Shown: in pieces, positions 54,739 to 63,064 of the stretch | Layout: every line of letters begins with the position of its first letter | Numbering within the stretch: the stretch's first letter is position 1 | Source: Aquincola agrisoli | GTDB taxonomy: Bacteria; Pseudomonadota; Gammaproteobacteria; Burkholderiales; Burkholderiaceae_C | Length of the DNA stretch: 64,000 nt | Direction of reading: 5' to 3' | Assembly (NCBI RefSeq): GCF_036621135.1 | Contig: NZ_JAZIBG010000041.1 | Coordinates: 9,297-73,296 of the forward strand | The notes under the pieces: model-generated | Database searches by the model: none | Told to the model about the DNA's origin: nothing | Seen by the model: only the letters and a program-made list of their open reading frames with translations | Translations under genes and position numbers: made by a program

Positions 54739-57321
54739 ATGGACCCGTCCGACCTCGCGCGCCACGCCCTCTGCCCCGGCTGCGGCGGCCCGGTGCCCTG
54801 CACCCCCTGCACGCTGCAGACGCCGCTGCGCAACCACTACTTCTTCGGCAAGCTGATGGACGTGCCCGACTTCGAGGTCGAGCAGGAATACGTCGTCGAG
54901 AAGTTCCGCCGCCACCATGCGCGGCTGCACGGCAGCGGCATCGTCTGCGGGCTGGAGGTGCTGCAGCACCCGAACCCGGCCTGCCAGCCGCGCCACGTCA
55001 TCGTGAAGCCCGGCATGGCGATCGACTGCTGCGGCAACGAGATCCTCGTGCTCGACGACGAGACGGTCGACCTGCATGCCTTCCCCGCCGTGCGGCAGCT
55101 CGTCGACGCGCCCGACGGCGAGGACGACCACCTGCTGCAGCTGTGCGTGCGCTACCGCGAGTGCCCCACCGAAGAGGTGCCGGTGCTCTACGACGAGTGC
55201 GGCTGCGACGACACCCGCTGCGCGCCGAACCGCATCCTCGAGACCTACGCCTTCGACGTGCGGGTGAATCCCACGCTGCCGCCCGCGCCCTTGCCCAACG
55301 CCCCCGCGCTGGTGTGGCGCGGGCCGCCGCTGGCGCTGCCGGGCGCCTCGGCGCTGGCGATCGACGCGGGCCTCGGCCGGCTGTACGCCGCCGCGACGCA
55401 GGCCCCGGGCATCGGCGTGGTGCAGCGCTACCACCTCGACACGCTGCTGCCGCTGCCGGGGGCGCCGCGGCAGTTCGCGCGGCCGCTGGCCGCGATCGCG
55501 CTGTCACCCGACGGCACCCGGCTGTATGCCGCCGTGGCCGGCGCCACCGCGGCCGACCCGGCGCAACTGCACACGGTGGACACGACGAGCGACGCCGCGT
55601 TCCAGGTCGACGCGGTGGCGCCGGCCGACATCGCCGGCAGCGCCGGCGCGACAGCCCTGCGCCTGGTGGTGCTGCCGGCCGGCGGCCTCGTGACGATGGC
55701 GGTGGGCGCGGCCGCGACGACGCTGCAAGCCTGGGACGCCTCCGCGGCGCCGCTCGCCGGCCACCAGGCCGCCATCCCCGCCCTGCTGGCCGGCGGCACC
55801 CTCGCCGGCGACGGCCGGCTGGTCGCGCTCGCGGCCGGCACGCTGCACCGGCTGGACCCGGCGGCCGCCGACTTCGACCCGCAGGCCGTGCCGGTCGCCG
55901 CCGCGTTGGCGCCGGTGGACTTCACGCTCGGCCGCAGCACCGGGCCCGAGGTGCTGGCCTGGCTCGAAGGCGGCACGCAGGAGCTGCGGCTGGCGCAGGC
56001 CGACGGCAGCGCCCTGCACGCCGCCGCGCTCGGCGAGGCGCCGGTGGCGATGTGGGTCGCGCCCGGCGCCCGCACGGCGATCATGCTGAGCGGGACGGCG
56101 GCGGCCGGCCGTGTGCGCAGCGCCGACCTGCACCGCCTGGCCGCCGGCGCGGCCGACGTGCTGGGGCCGGCCCAGGCGGTCGGCGCCGGCGTCGCGGCGC
56201 TTGCCGTCGAGGGCCGGCTGCACGTCGCCTACGCCGACGGCGTCGCGCTGTTCGAGATCGTCGGCAGCGACTGCGGCGCCACGCTCGGCCCGCACGCCTG
56301 CCCCGGCTGCGACACGGCCGACTGTCTGGTGATCGCCACCTTCGCCCGCTGGCGACCGAAGCGCCGCCTGCTCGACCCCGCGGTGCCGGCCAGCGACCCC
56401 GCCGCCGATGCGCAGGCCGGCATCGTGCGCATCGACACGCACACGCACCGCACCGTGTTGCCGAGCGTGGCCGACCTCGCGGCGGCCGTGCGCTGCCTGC
56501 TGGAACGCGCCCCGGGCGGCGGCACGGGCGAACAGGGCCCGGTCGGCCCGGCCGGCCCCGCGGGCCCGCCCGGGCCTGCCGGCTCGCAGGGGCTGCCGGG
56601 CCAGGCCGGCCCACCCGGCGCACAGGGGCCCGAAGGCCCGCAGGGTCCGCAGGGCCTGCCGGGCACACCCGGCGCGCCCGGCCCGCAGGGCGAGGCCGGC
56701 CCCGCAGGCCCGCCCGGCCCCGACCCGTTCGACTGGGACCTGCCGCACGTCTGCGACTTCAACTGGCTGCACGACAACCCGGAGGTCGTCGGCGCGCCCG
56801 ACGAGCTGATCGTCACCTTCGACACCGAGATGCTCGCCGCCGACCTGCACGACCGCAGCGTCTTCGTGCAGCTGGGCCGCCACGTGCGCAAGTTCCGCGG
56901 CGACGCGCAGGAAGGCGACTTCGTGCCGATGCTCTGCTGGTGCGACCTCGACCTGCGCGACCGGCTGGACCTCGGGCGCGTCGCCGAGCGCTGCCAGGCG
57001 CGTGCCTTCGAGCGCAGCGGCGACCCCTTCGTCGACGCGCTGCGCATCCGCCTGCCCGGCAATCTCGGCTTCCTCAGCGACGACGGGCTGCTGCGGCTGC
57101 GGGTGCTGGTCAAGGGCGACTTCGTGCGCGGCCGCCACCAGCGCACGGGCGAGCTGCGCGCGCTCGACGGCGACCACCTGCCCACGCTGGAACCGCGCTC
57201 GCCGCCCGGCCCGCCGCAGCCCGGCGTGCGGCCCGAGTGGCTGCAGCCGGGCGACAAGCGCCATTCCGGCGACGGCATCGAGGGCGGCACCTTCGAGAGC
57301 TGGTTCGACGTCAAGGTCTGA
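54739..57321 (+). CDS. Fibre-like protein with collagen-like repeat and shared N-terminal domain
   Basis: The 860-residue protein begins with a Cys cluster (CPGCGGPVPCTPC) and then the shared domain of this operon: YFFGKLMDVPDFEVEQEYVV, RRHHARLHGSGIVCGLEVLQ and VIVKPGMAIDCCGNEILVLD. A region at about 190-520 has propeller-like strands (IALSPDGTRLYAAVAGA). Residues 597-662 form 22 uninterrupted Gly-X-Y triplets. The C-terminal approximately 195 residues make a distinct globular domain (DELIVTFDTEMLAADLHD) with a stretch of charged residues. The architecture suggests a trimeric appendage: base-anchoring domain, shaft, collagen-like stalk and tip. Receptor binding is inferred; no catalytic motif was seen. 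Confidence 0.8.
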   Translation: MDPSDLARHALCPGCGGPVPCTPCTLQTPLRNHYFFGKLMDVPDFEVEQEYVVEKFRRHHARLHGSGIVCGLEVLQHPNPACQPRHVIVKPGMAIDCCGNEILVLDDETVDLHAFPAVRQLVDAPDGEDDHLLQLCVRYRECPTEEVPVLYDECGCDDTRCAPNRILETYAFDVRVNPTLPPAPLPNAPALVWRGPPLALPGASALAIDAGLGRLYAAATQAPGIGVVQRYHLDTLLPLPGAPRQFARPLAAIALSPDGTRLYAAVAGATAADPAQLHTVDTTSDAAFQVDAVAPADIAGSAGATALRLVVLPAGGLVTMAVGAAATTLQAWDASAAPLAGHQAAIPALLAGGTLAGDGRLVALAAGTLHRLDPAAADFDPQAVPVAAALAPVDFTLGRSTGPEVLAWLEGGTQELRLAQADGSALHAAALGEAPVAMWVAPGARTAIMLSGTAAAGRVRSADLHRLAAGAADVLGPAQAVGAGVAALAVEGRLHVAYADGVALFEIVGSDCGATLGPHACPGCDTADCLVIATFARWRPKRRLLDPAVPASDPAADAQAGIVRIDTHTHRTVLPSVADLAAAVRCLLERAPGGGTGEQGPVGPAGPAGPPGPAGSQGLPGQAGPPGAQGPEGPQGPQGLPGTPGAPGPQGEAGPAGPPGPDPFDWDLPHVCDFNWLHDNPEVVGAPDELIVTFDTEMLAADLHDRSVFVQLGRHVRKFRGDAQEGDFVPMLCWCDLDLRDRLDLGRVAERCQARAFERSGDPFVDALRIRLPGNLGFLSDDGLLRLRVLVKGDFVRGRHQRTGELRALDGDHLPTLEPRSPPGPPQPGVRPEWLQPGDKRHSGDGIEGGTFESWFDVKV
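56527..56724 (+). repeat. Collagen-like Gly-X-Y coding repeat, 22 triplets
   Basis: In frame with the preceding gene, this 198-bp stretch encodes 22 consecutive Gly-X-Y triplets rich in GPA, GPP, GPQ and GLP, without interruption. Proline at X and Q/A/P at Y are typical of bacterial collagen-like stalks. Codon use is GC-rich but varied, so it is not a simple DNA expansion. Confidence 0.95.
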
Positions 57322-57350
57322 GCCGCGGCCAGGCTGCAAGGACATCCCCC

Positions 57351-59132
57351 ATGAGCACCATCACCGACCTCTACCGCCAACGCCGCGCCGCCAGCGTCGC
57401 GCACTGCGAGGCGCCCGCGCCGCCGTGCAGCCGCTGCGGGATGCTGGCGTGCCTGTGCCGGCCGCGCTTCTTCGCCGGCCAGGTGCTGACCGCCGACGAC
57501 CTCAACCGCCTCGATGCCTACATGCGCGGCAAGCACCGGCTGCACAACCGCCAGCTCCACGGCTGGGGCGTCGTCAACGGCCTGGAGGTGACCTGCATCC
57601 CCTGCGGCAGCGGCGTCACGGTGAGTTGCGGCTACGCGATCTCGCCATGCGGCGACGACATCGTCGTCTGCGAGCCGGTGGCGGTCGACGTTTGCGCGCT
57701 GATCGGCCGCTGCCAGCCGGTGCTGCCGGTGTGCGATCCGCCGCGCCCGGCCGGCAGCGTGCCCTGCCCCGAGGCCGAGCAGGAATGGGTGCTGGCGATC
57801 CGCTATGCCGAGGCGCCGACACGCGGGGTGCAGCCGCTCTACGGCGCACCGGCGGCCGGCTGCGGCTGCGGCAACGCGGGCTGCGGGTGCGGCGGTGGCG
57901 CCGGCTGCACCTGCGGCGGCGGCGCAAAGGCCGCGGCCCCGTGCCCGCCGGCCCGTCCGCGCGGCGCGCCGGTGCAGTGCGAGCCGACCGTGGTCTGCGA
58001 GGGCTTCACGTTCGAGGTCTACCGCCGTCCCGTGCGCAACCCGAACGACGGTGACGACGGCGACCGCAGCGACGCCGCGCTGCTGCGGCGCTTCCAGTGC
58101 TGCGTCCAGGCGCTGCTGCGCAACGCGCCGCCGCAGCCGGCCGAGCCGCCCACCGGCAACCCGGCCGGCTGGCAGCTCTGGGCCGTGCGCTTCAAGGCGC
58201 ACCTGCTGGCCCGGCTGTCGGAGCGGCCGGGCACGAACTGCGAGTTGCTCGCGCGGCTGCAGGCGCTGGTGATCCCGCCGGCCGGCAATGCCGCGGGGTT
58301 GCCGGCCGCGCTGCAGCTGCTGGCGGTCGTCTTCGTGGATGCGCTGTTCGGTTGCCTGTGCTCGGCGCTGCTGCCGCCCTGCCCGCTGCCCAGCCCCGAC
58401 GAGCGGGTGCCCCTGGCCACGCTGCACGTGTCGGGCGGCGACTGCCGCGTGCTGCGCATCTGCAACTGGTCGACCGAGCGCCGCATCGCCGTCACGATGC
58501 CGGCCCTCGAGTACTGGCTCTCGACGCTGCCGTTCTTCGAGGCGCTGCGCGAGCTGCTGCAGAAGGCCTGCTGCTTCGATCTCGCGTCGCTGCTGCGCGG
58601 CGACCGGCAGGACGACGCGCCCGGCGCGGCCGGCACGGTCGGCGCGCTGCGCGCGGCGGCGCCCGGCGACCTGGGCGACCGCGGCGCGCTGGCCGACGAA
58701 CGGGCGACGCTGCGGCTCAACCCGCAGCTCGACGACCCCCAGCCGCTGCAGGGCTTCTCGCGCGCCTTCGCACAGTCGCTCTTCACGCCGGGCCGCACCA
58801 TCACCGCCGAGGCGCTGCTCGACGGCCTGCTCTCCGGCCGCGGCGACCTGGCGCTCGATGCCGGCGCGCTGCCGGGCTGGCTCGCCGCCAACCAGCTCGG
58901 GCGGCCGATCGGCAGCGTCTTCGGCGCCGAGCTGGCGGCGGTGTTCCGGCCCGACGCCGACACCGCGGGCCTGCAGCGCACCGTTGCCGAGCTGGCCGCG
59001 CGCGTGAAGGTCAACGAGGTCGAGATCGCCGCGCTGCGCGGCCACGGGGTGCCGGGCGCCGACCCCGCCGGGCCGGCCGGCCCCGGCGTGCCGCCCGCCT
59101 CCCCCGGGCGCGCCAAGCGCGGCCGCAAGTAG
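57351..59132 (+). CDS. Cysteine-rich protein with shared FFxGQ/LHGxGVV domain
   Basis: The 593-residue protein starts at ATG 57351 with AAGGAC upstream. After a Cys-rich start (CSRCGMLACLC) it carries the shared domain: RFFAGQVLTADDLNRLDAYM, RLHNRQLHGWGVVNGLEVTC and VTVSCGYAISPCGDDIVVC. It contains about 33 cysteines, including a Gly-Cys run near residues 167-187. The middle and C-terminal parts are helical (ALRELLQKACCFDLASLL; VAELAARVKVNEVEIAALRG). The tail is basic and Pro/Gly-rich. Metal binding or disulfide stapling is possible. It is probably a baseplate-attached appendage like its two paralogous neighbours; function unknown. Confidence 0.75.
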   Translation: MSTITDLYRQRRAASVAHCEAPAPPCSRCGMLACLCRPRFFAGQVLTADDLNRLDAYMRGKHRLHNRQLHGWGVVNGLEVTCIPCGSGVTVSCGYAISPCGDDIVVCEPVAVDVCALIGRCQPVLPVCDPPRPAGSVPCPEAEQEWVLAIRYAEAPTRGVQPLYGAPAAGCGCGNAGCGCGGGAGCTCGGGAKAAAPCPPARPRGAPVQCEPTVVCEGFTFEVYRRPVRNPNDGDDGDRSDAALLRRFQCCVQALLRNAPPQPAEPPTGNPAGWQLWAVRFKAHLLARLSERPGTNCELLARLQALVIPPAGNAAGLPAALQLLAVVFVDALFGCLCSALLPPCPLPSPDERVPLATLHVSGGDCRVLRICNWSTERRIAVTMPALEYWLSTLPFFEALRELLQKACCFDLASLLRGDRQDDAPGAAGTVGALRAAAPGDLGDRGALADERATLRLNPQLDDPQPLQGFSRAFAQSLFTPGRTITAEALLDGLLSGRGDLALDAGALPGWLAANQLGRPIGSVFGAELAAVFRPDADTAGLQRTVAELAARVKVNEVEIAALRGHGVPGADPAGPAGPGVPPASPGRAKRGRK

Positions 59133-59151
59133 CCATGGGAAGGGCCCGCCG

Positions 59152-61413
59152 ATGGACACCCTGTTCGCCGAACGCCCGCACTTCTTCGAGGGCCAGTACC
59201 TCGGGGCCGCCGACCTCGCGAGCCTGCTCGACTACCTGCGCGAGCAGGCCGCGCGGCAGCGCCTGGCCGGCCGCAGCTGGGGCGTGCTGTCCGGGCTCGA
59301 GCTGGTGCAGGGCACCGACCCGGCCGGCGCGCCGCACTACACGATCACCCCCGGCGTGGCGGTCGACGGCCACGGCCGGCTGCTCGCGGTGCTGGCGCCG
59401 ACGCGGCTCGACGCCGCGCTGTTCGCGCTGCAGCCCAGCGGGCTCGTCAACGTCTGGCTGCGCCACCACGAGGCCTCGGCCGGCGGCGTGCGCCCGGGCT
59501 TCGAGGTCTGCGACACGAGCGACGCCTACGCCCGCGTGGGCGAGCGCACCGTGGTCGAGGTCGGGCTGCGGCAGACGATCGCGCTGCGCGAGAGCGGCAT
59601 CGAGCTGGGCGGCACGCCGTACGCCGATGCGCGCGAGGCGCCGGGCATCGCGCTGCCGGGCCGGCCGCTGGCGCTGGACGGCAGCGTCGGCGCGCAGCTC
59701 TTCCCGAACGACGACGAATCGCCGCGCTGGCTGGTGCCGATCGGCCGCGTGCCGTGGACACAGGGGGCGCCCGGCGCCTTTGGCGCGGCGGACGAGACGG
59801 CGCAGAAGCTCTCGCTGATCTTCCGCCGGCAGGCGGGCGTGTTCACCGAATCGCTGATCGCGGCCGGCGGCCTGCTGCGGCTGCGCGCCCGCTGGACCGA
59901 GCGCGAGGCGGGCAAGACGGCCGACCAGCTCGCGGCCGCCGCCGCACCGCGCGAACGCGACCTGCAGCACTGCCACGGCCGCATCCAGCCCACCGAGCCG
60001 ATCTGGCTGGAGGAGCACACGCGCCTGGCGGGCGACCTGCGGCTGATGGGCACGCGCATCGAGTGGCAGGCCGCGGGCGGCACCGACTACGCGGCCGGCG
60101 GCAGCGTGCTCGGGCTGCGCCGCGCCGGCGCGGCCAACGCGTTCGGCGGCGCCGACCTGCAGCTGCTGCTCGGCGTGGCGGCGCCGGGGCCCAACCGGCT
60201 GGTGATCGGCCAGGCGACGCTGCAGGCCGCGCCGGCCGACCCCTGCCGCCCCGACTTCGACTTCGCCGCCGGCGTCGTCGTGCAGCAGGACGCGAAGGTC
60301 GGCGTCGGCACCGCCGACAGCGCGCTCGCGCATCCGCTCACGCTGCGCGTCAGCGGCGCGCAGCAGCAGGCGCTGGCGCTGCAGTCGGCGGCCGGCGCGG
60401 TGGCCTGGCAGGTCAACACGCTGCCCGGCCCGCCGGGCTTCAACATCACGCAGGCCGACGCGACGGCCTCGAACTTCTTCATCGCCCCCACCGGCAACGT
60501 CGGCATCGGCAGCAGCGCGCCGCAGGCCCGGCTCGACGTGCGGGGCGTGCCCGCGCCGCAGGGCAACCCGCTGGGCGCCGGCAAGTGGCTGCAGGCCGGG
60601 GACGGCGGCGACGCCGGCCGCTTCTGGCTGCAGTACGGCGCGCAGCTCGCCCCGCTGATGGTGCTGAGCGACCTGGACAACCCGCCGCGCCTGCAGTTCC
60701 AGCAGACCGGCAGCGGCACCGAGGAGGCGCCGCAGTTCCAGAGCTGGATCGGCCAGGCGCGCGACGGCTCGCCGGACCTGGCGCTCTCCGGCGGCCGGGT
60801 CGGCATCGGCACCTTCACGCCGCAGCGCACGCTGCACGTCGAAGGCGAGGAGGTGCACTCGGGCGGCTTCGGCGGCGGCTACTCGTTCGGCAGCCGCGGC
60901 GCCGGCTTCGTCAACCTCCCCGCGGCCGGCGAGCGCTGGGTGCTGTACGCCGAGGGCGGCGTCGCGCGGCTGTGGTCGGGCAACGACAAGCTCGCGGTCG
61001 ACGCGGCCGGCCGCGTCGGCATCGGCACCGCCACGCCCACCGACACGCTGGACGTGCGCGGCAACGTGCGGCTGGGCGGGGGGCTGCGCTACTACGCGGT
61101 GGGCTCGCCCGACAACGTGCGCCTGGTCGCCGGGCGCGTCGCCTCGGGCGGGGCCGGCGCCGGCCTCGACTGGACCTCGGCCCGCAACGGCACCGGGCTC
61201 TACACGGTCGTCTTCACCGTGCCTTTCGCGGCGGTGCCCGTCGTCACCGTGACCCTGGCCGACCCGCCCGCCGACGACAACGTGGTCTGCCTGCGCGGCG
61301 TGTCGCAGAACGGCTTCACGGTGGCGGTGCGCGACATCGATCCGGGCGCCGGCGACAGCAGCGCGCCGCAGGACTCGGCCTTCCACTTCATGGCGCTCGG
61401 CGCGCGCGGGTAG
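59152..61413 (+). CDS. Tail-fibre-like protein with VGIGT repeats and lectin-like C-terminus
   Basis: The 753-residue protein opens with a shorter form of the shared domain (HFFEGQYLGAADLASLLDYL, GRSWGVLSGLELVQG, YTITPGVAVDGHGRLLAVL). Its central to distal part has the phage-fibre repeat V-G-I-G-T-x-x-P-x-x-x-L-x-V-x-G at least four times (KVGVGTADSALAHPLTLRVS, NVGIGSSAPQARLDVRG, RVGIGTFTPQRTLHVEG, RVGIGTATPTDTLDVRG). The last approximately 85 residues (GLYTVVFTVPFAAVPVVTVT, SQNGFTVAVRDID, FHFMALG) resemble H-type lectin domains. This is the best candidate for the particle's target-binding fibre. No S74 autoprotease chaperone is seen at the end. Confidence 0.85.
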   Translation: MDTLFAERPHFFEGQYLGAADLASLLDYLREQAARQRLAGRSWGVLSGLELVQGTDPAGAPHYTITPGVAVDGHGRLLAVLAPTRLDAALFALQPSGLVNVWLRHHEASAGGVRPGFEVCDTSDAYARVGERTVVEVGLRQTIALRESGIELGGTPYADAREAPGIALPGRPLALDGSVGAQLFPNDDESPRWLVPIGRVPWTQGAPGAFGAADETAQKLSLIFRRQAGVFTESLIAAGGLLRLRARWTEREAGKTADQLAAAAAPRERDLQHCHGRIQPTEPIWLEEHTRLAGDLRLMGTRIEWQAAGGTDYAAGGSVLGLRRAGAANAFGGADLQLLLGVAAPGPNRLVIGQATLQAAPADPCRPDFDFAAGVVVQQDAKVGVGTADSALAHPLTLRVSGAQQQALALQSAAGAVAWQVNTLPGPPGFNITQADATASNFFIAPTGNVGIGSSAPQARLDVRGVPAPQGNPLGAGKWLQAGDGGDAGRFWLQYGAQLAPLMVLSDLDNPPRLQFQQTGSGTEEAPQFQSWIGQARDGSPDLALSGGRVGIGTFTPQRTLHVEGEEVHSGGFGGGYSFGSRGAGFVNLPAAGERWVLYAEGGVARLWSGNDKLAVDAAGRVGIGTATPTDTLDVRGNVRLGGGLRYYAVGSPDNVRLVAGRVASGGAGAGLDWTSARNGTGLYTVVFTVPFAAVPVVTVTLADPPADDNVVCLRGVSQNGFTVAVRDIDPGAGDSSAPQDSAFHFMALGARG

Positions 61414-61420
61414 CGGGGAG

Positions 61421-63064
61421 ATGAGGCTGGCGATCGACTCCTGGCACCAGGCGCTGCGGCTCGCCGGGCCGCACCGCGCGCCGCAGGCGGTGGCCGACCG
61501 CGTGGAGGCCGCCGCGCGCGGCGCACTGGCGCCGCTGGCCGCCGCGCTGGCGCCGGGCCTCGCGCGCCGGCCCGGCGCGGTGATCCGCATCCGCCGGCTC
61601 GTGGTCACGGCGGTGATCGACGTCGCTCGGCCGGGCGACGAGGCGGCCCCGGGGTACGCCGCGGCGCTGGCCCGCGGCATCGCGGCGGCGATCGAGGACG
61701 GCGGGCCGGACGTGATGTGCTTCGAGGACCGCAGCGCCTACCGCGCGGCCTTTGCCGTCGCGCTGGCGGCCGGCGATGCGCACCGGCGCTGGGCCTTCGC
61801 CGATTTCGACGGGCTCGCGCCCCTGCCGCCGGGCGCCGCGCTGCGCACGCTGTTCGAGGCCGAGCCTGCCGGCGCGTGGCTGCTGCTGGCGCGCCTCGCG
61901 CGCGAGGATGCAGCGCTCGCGCTGCTCGGCGAAGCCGACGCGCTGCGGGTGATCGACGTGCTGCTGGCCGCCGCCCCGCCCGGTGGGGACGATGCGCCCG
62001 CGGGCGCCGCGGGGCGCGGGGCGCCGGGCGCCCCGGCGCATCCCGCGGCAGCGCTCCTCGCGGCGCTCGCGCGCCTGGCCGCGGAAAACGATGCGCCCCC
62101 GATCGGCCGGTGCGCCGCGGCCCTCGCCCAGGCGATCGAGGCCCTGGAACGGCCGGGCTCGCACGTCGCCGCCGCGCCGCTGCAGCGCGTGCGCGGCCGC
62201 CTGGCGGAGCGCCTCCCAGCGCTGGGCGCGGGCGGCGAGGCGCTCCGCCAGGCGGCCCTGCGCCGCCCGCAGGCGAACCGCGGCCCGCCGCCGCCCGTCG
62301 CCGCGGGGCTCGACGAAACCCCCTGTGCCGGCGCCGGCCTTGTCGTGCTGCTCGACGAACTGGACGGCTGGCTCGACGCGGACTTCTGCGCCGCGCTGCC
62401 GGTGCTGGCCCCGGGCTGCGCGCGCGGCGCGTTCGCCCTCGCGGTGCTGGCCGCGGCGGCCGACCCCCGGGACGCCGCCGCCGTGTGGGGCGATGCGGTG
62501 TGGCGCGCGCTGTTCGACGTCGACCCGCAGCTCGGGCTCGACGGCTTCGCGGCGGCGCTCGAGCGGGGTGATGCCGGCGCCGCGGCGGCCGCCGCGACGT
62601 CGCAGGCCGCGATGGCCCGGCGCGGTGGCGCAGCGGCGTGGCGCACGGGCTTCGGGCAGCTGCGGCGCGGCCTGGACACCGCCACCGGCCTGTGGTGCGC
62701 CCCCGGCGACGGCCCCGCGCCCCGTGCCGCGTGGCGGCTCGCGCGCGCCGAACTCGCCGCGCTCGACGTGCCGCTGCTGCTGCCGCTGCCGGCGCCGTGG
62801 CGCGCGCTGGCCGCCGCCGGCGCGCAGTTCGTCTGGCGCCGCGCCGCCTGGCGCGTGCCCGGCATGCGCGGCGCGAGCCTGGCCTACCTGCGCCGCAACC
62901 TGCTCGGCCCCGCCGGCCGCGCCGCGAGCGACGACGGCACGCACTGGCGCTGGCGGGTGGCACGTGCGCCGCTGCACGTGCTGGTCGCGATGACGACGCT
63001 GGGCGCGCGCGAGCGCAGCCTGCGCGGCCCGCCGGCGCGGCGGCTGACGCTGGAGTTCGGCTGA
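61421..63064 (+). CDS. Divergent eCIS protein, possible tape-measure-like (Afp14-type)
   Basis: The 547-residue Ala-rich protein is too diverged for a sure name. The N-terminus (DSWHQALRLAGPHRAPQAVA, then VIRIRRLVVTAVIDVARPGD) and the phrase AGLVVLLDELDGWLDADF are reminiscent of the contractile-injection-system tape-measure family. In that family a phrase of the AGLVLL-x-PFL type is conserved. Its place between fibre genes and the AAA+ ATPase is where Afp14/Pvc14 lies. It is short for a tape measure, and long Ala-rich helices dominate. Its stop overlaps the ATPase start (TGATG). Confidence 0.6.
   Translation: MRLAIDSWHQALRLAGPHRAPQAVADRVEAAARGALAPLAAALAPGLARRPGAVIRIRRLVVTAVIDVARPGDEAAPGYAAALARGIAAAIEDGGPDVMCFEDRSAYRAAFAVALAAGDAHRRWAFADFDGLAPLPPGAALRTLFEAEPAGAWLLLARLAREDAALALLGEADALRVIDVLLAAAPPGGDDAPAGAAGRGAPGAPAHPAAALLAALARLAAENDAPPIGRCAAALAQAIEALERPGSHVAAAPLQRVRGRLAERLPALGAGGEALRQAALRRPQANRGPPPPVAAGLDETPCAGAGLVVLLDELDGWLDADFCAALPVLAPGCARGAFALAVLAAAADPRDAAAVWGDAVWRALFDVDPQLGLDGFAAALERGDAGAAAAAATSQAAMARRGGAAAWRTGFGQLRRGLDTATGLWCAPGDGPAPRAAWRLARAELAALDVPLLLPLPAPWRALAAAGAQFVWRRAAWRVPGMRGASLAYLRRNLLGPAGRAASDDGTHWRWRVARAPLHVLVAMTTLGARERSLRGPPARRLTLEFG

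Noticed and set aside
53000..59000. Alternative long plus-strand frames overlapping the fibre genes.
   Set aside because: They are Arg/Ala/Gly-rich frame-shifted readings; only the frames with shared domain motifs and ribosome binding sites were accepted.
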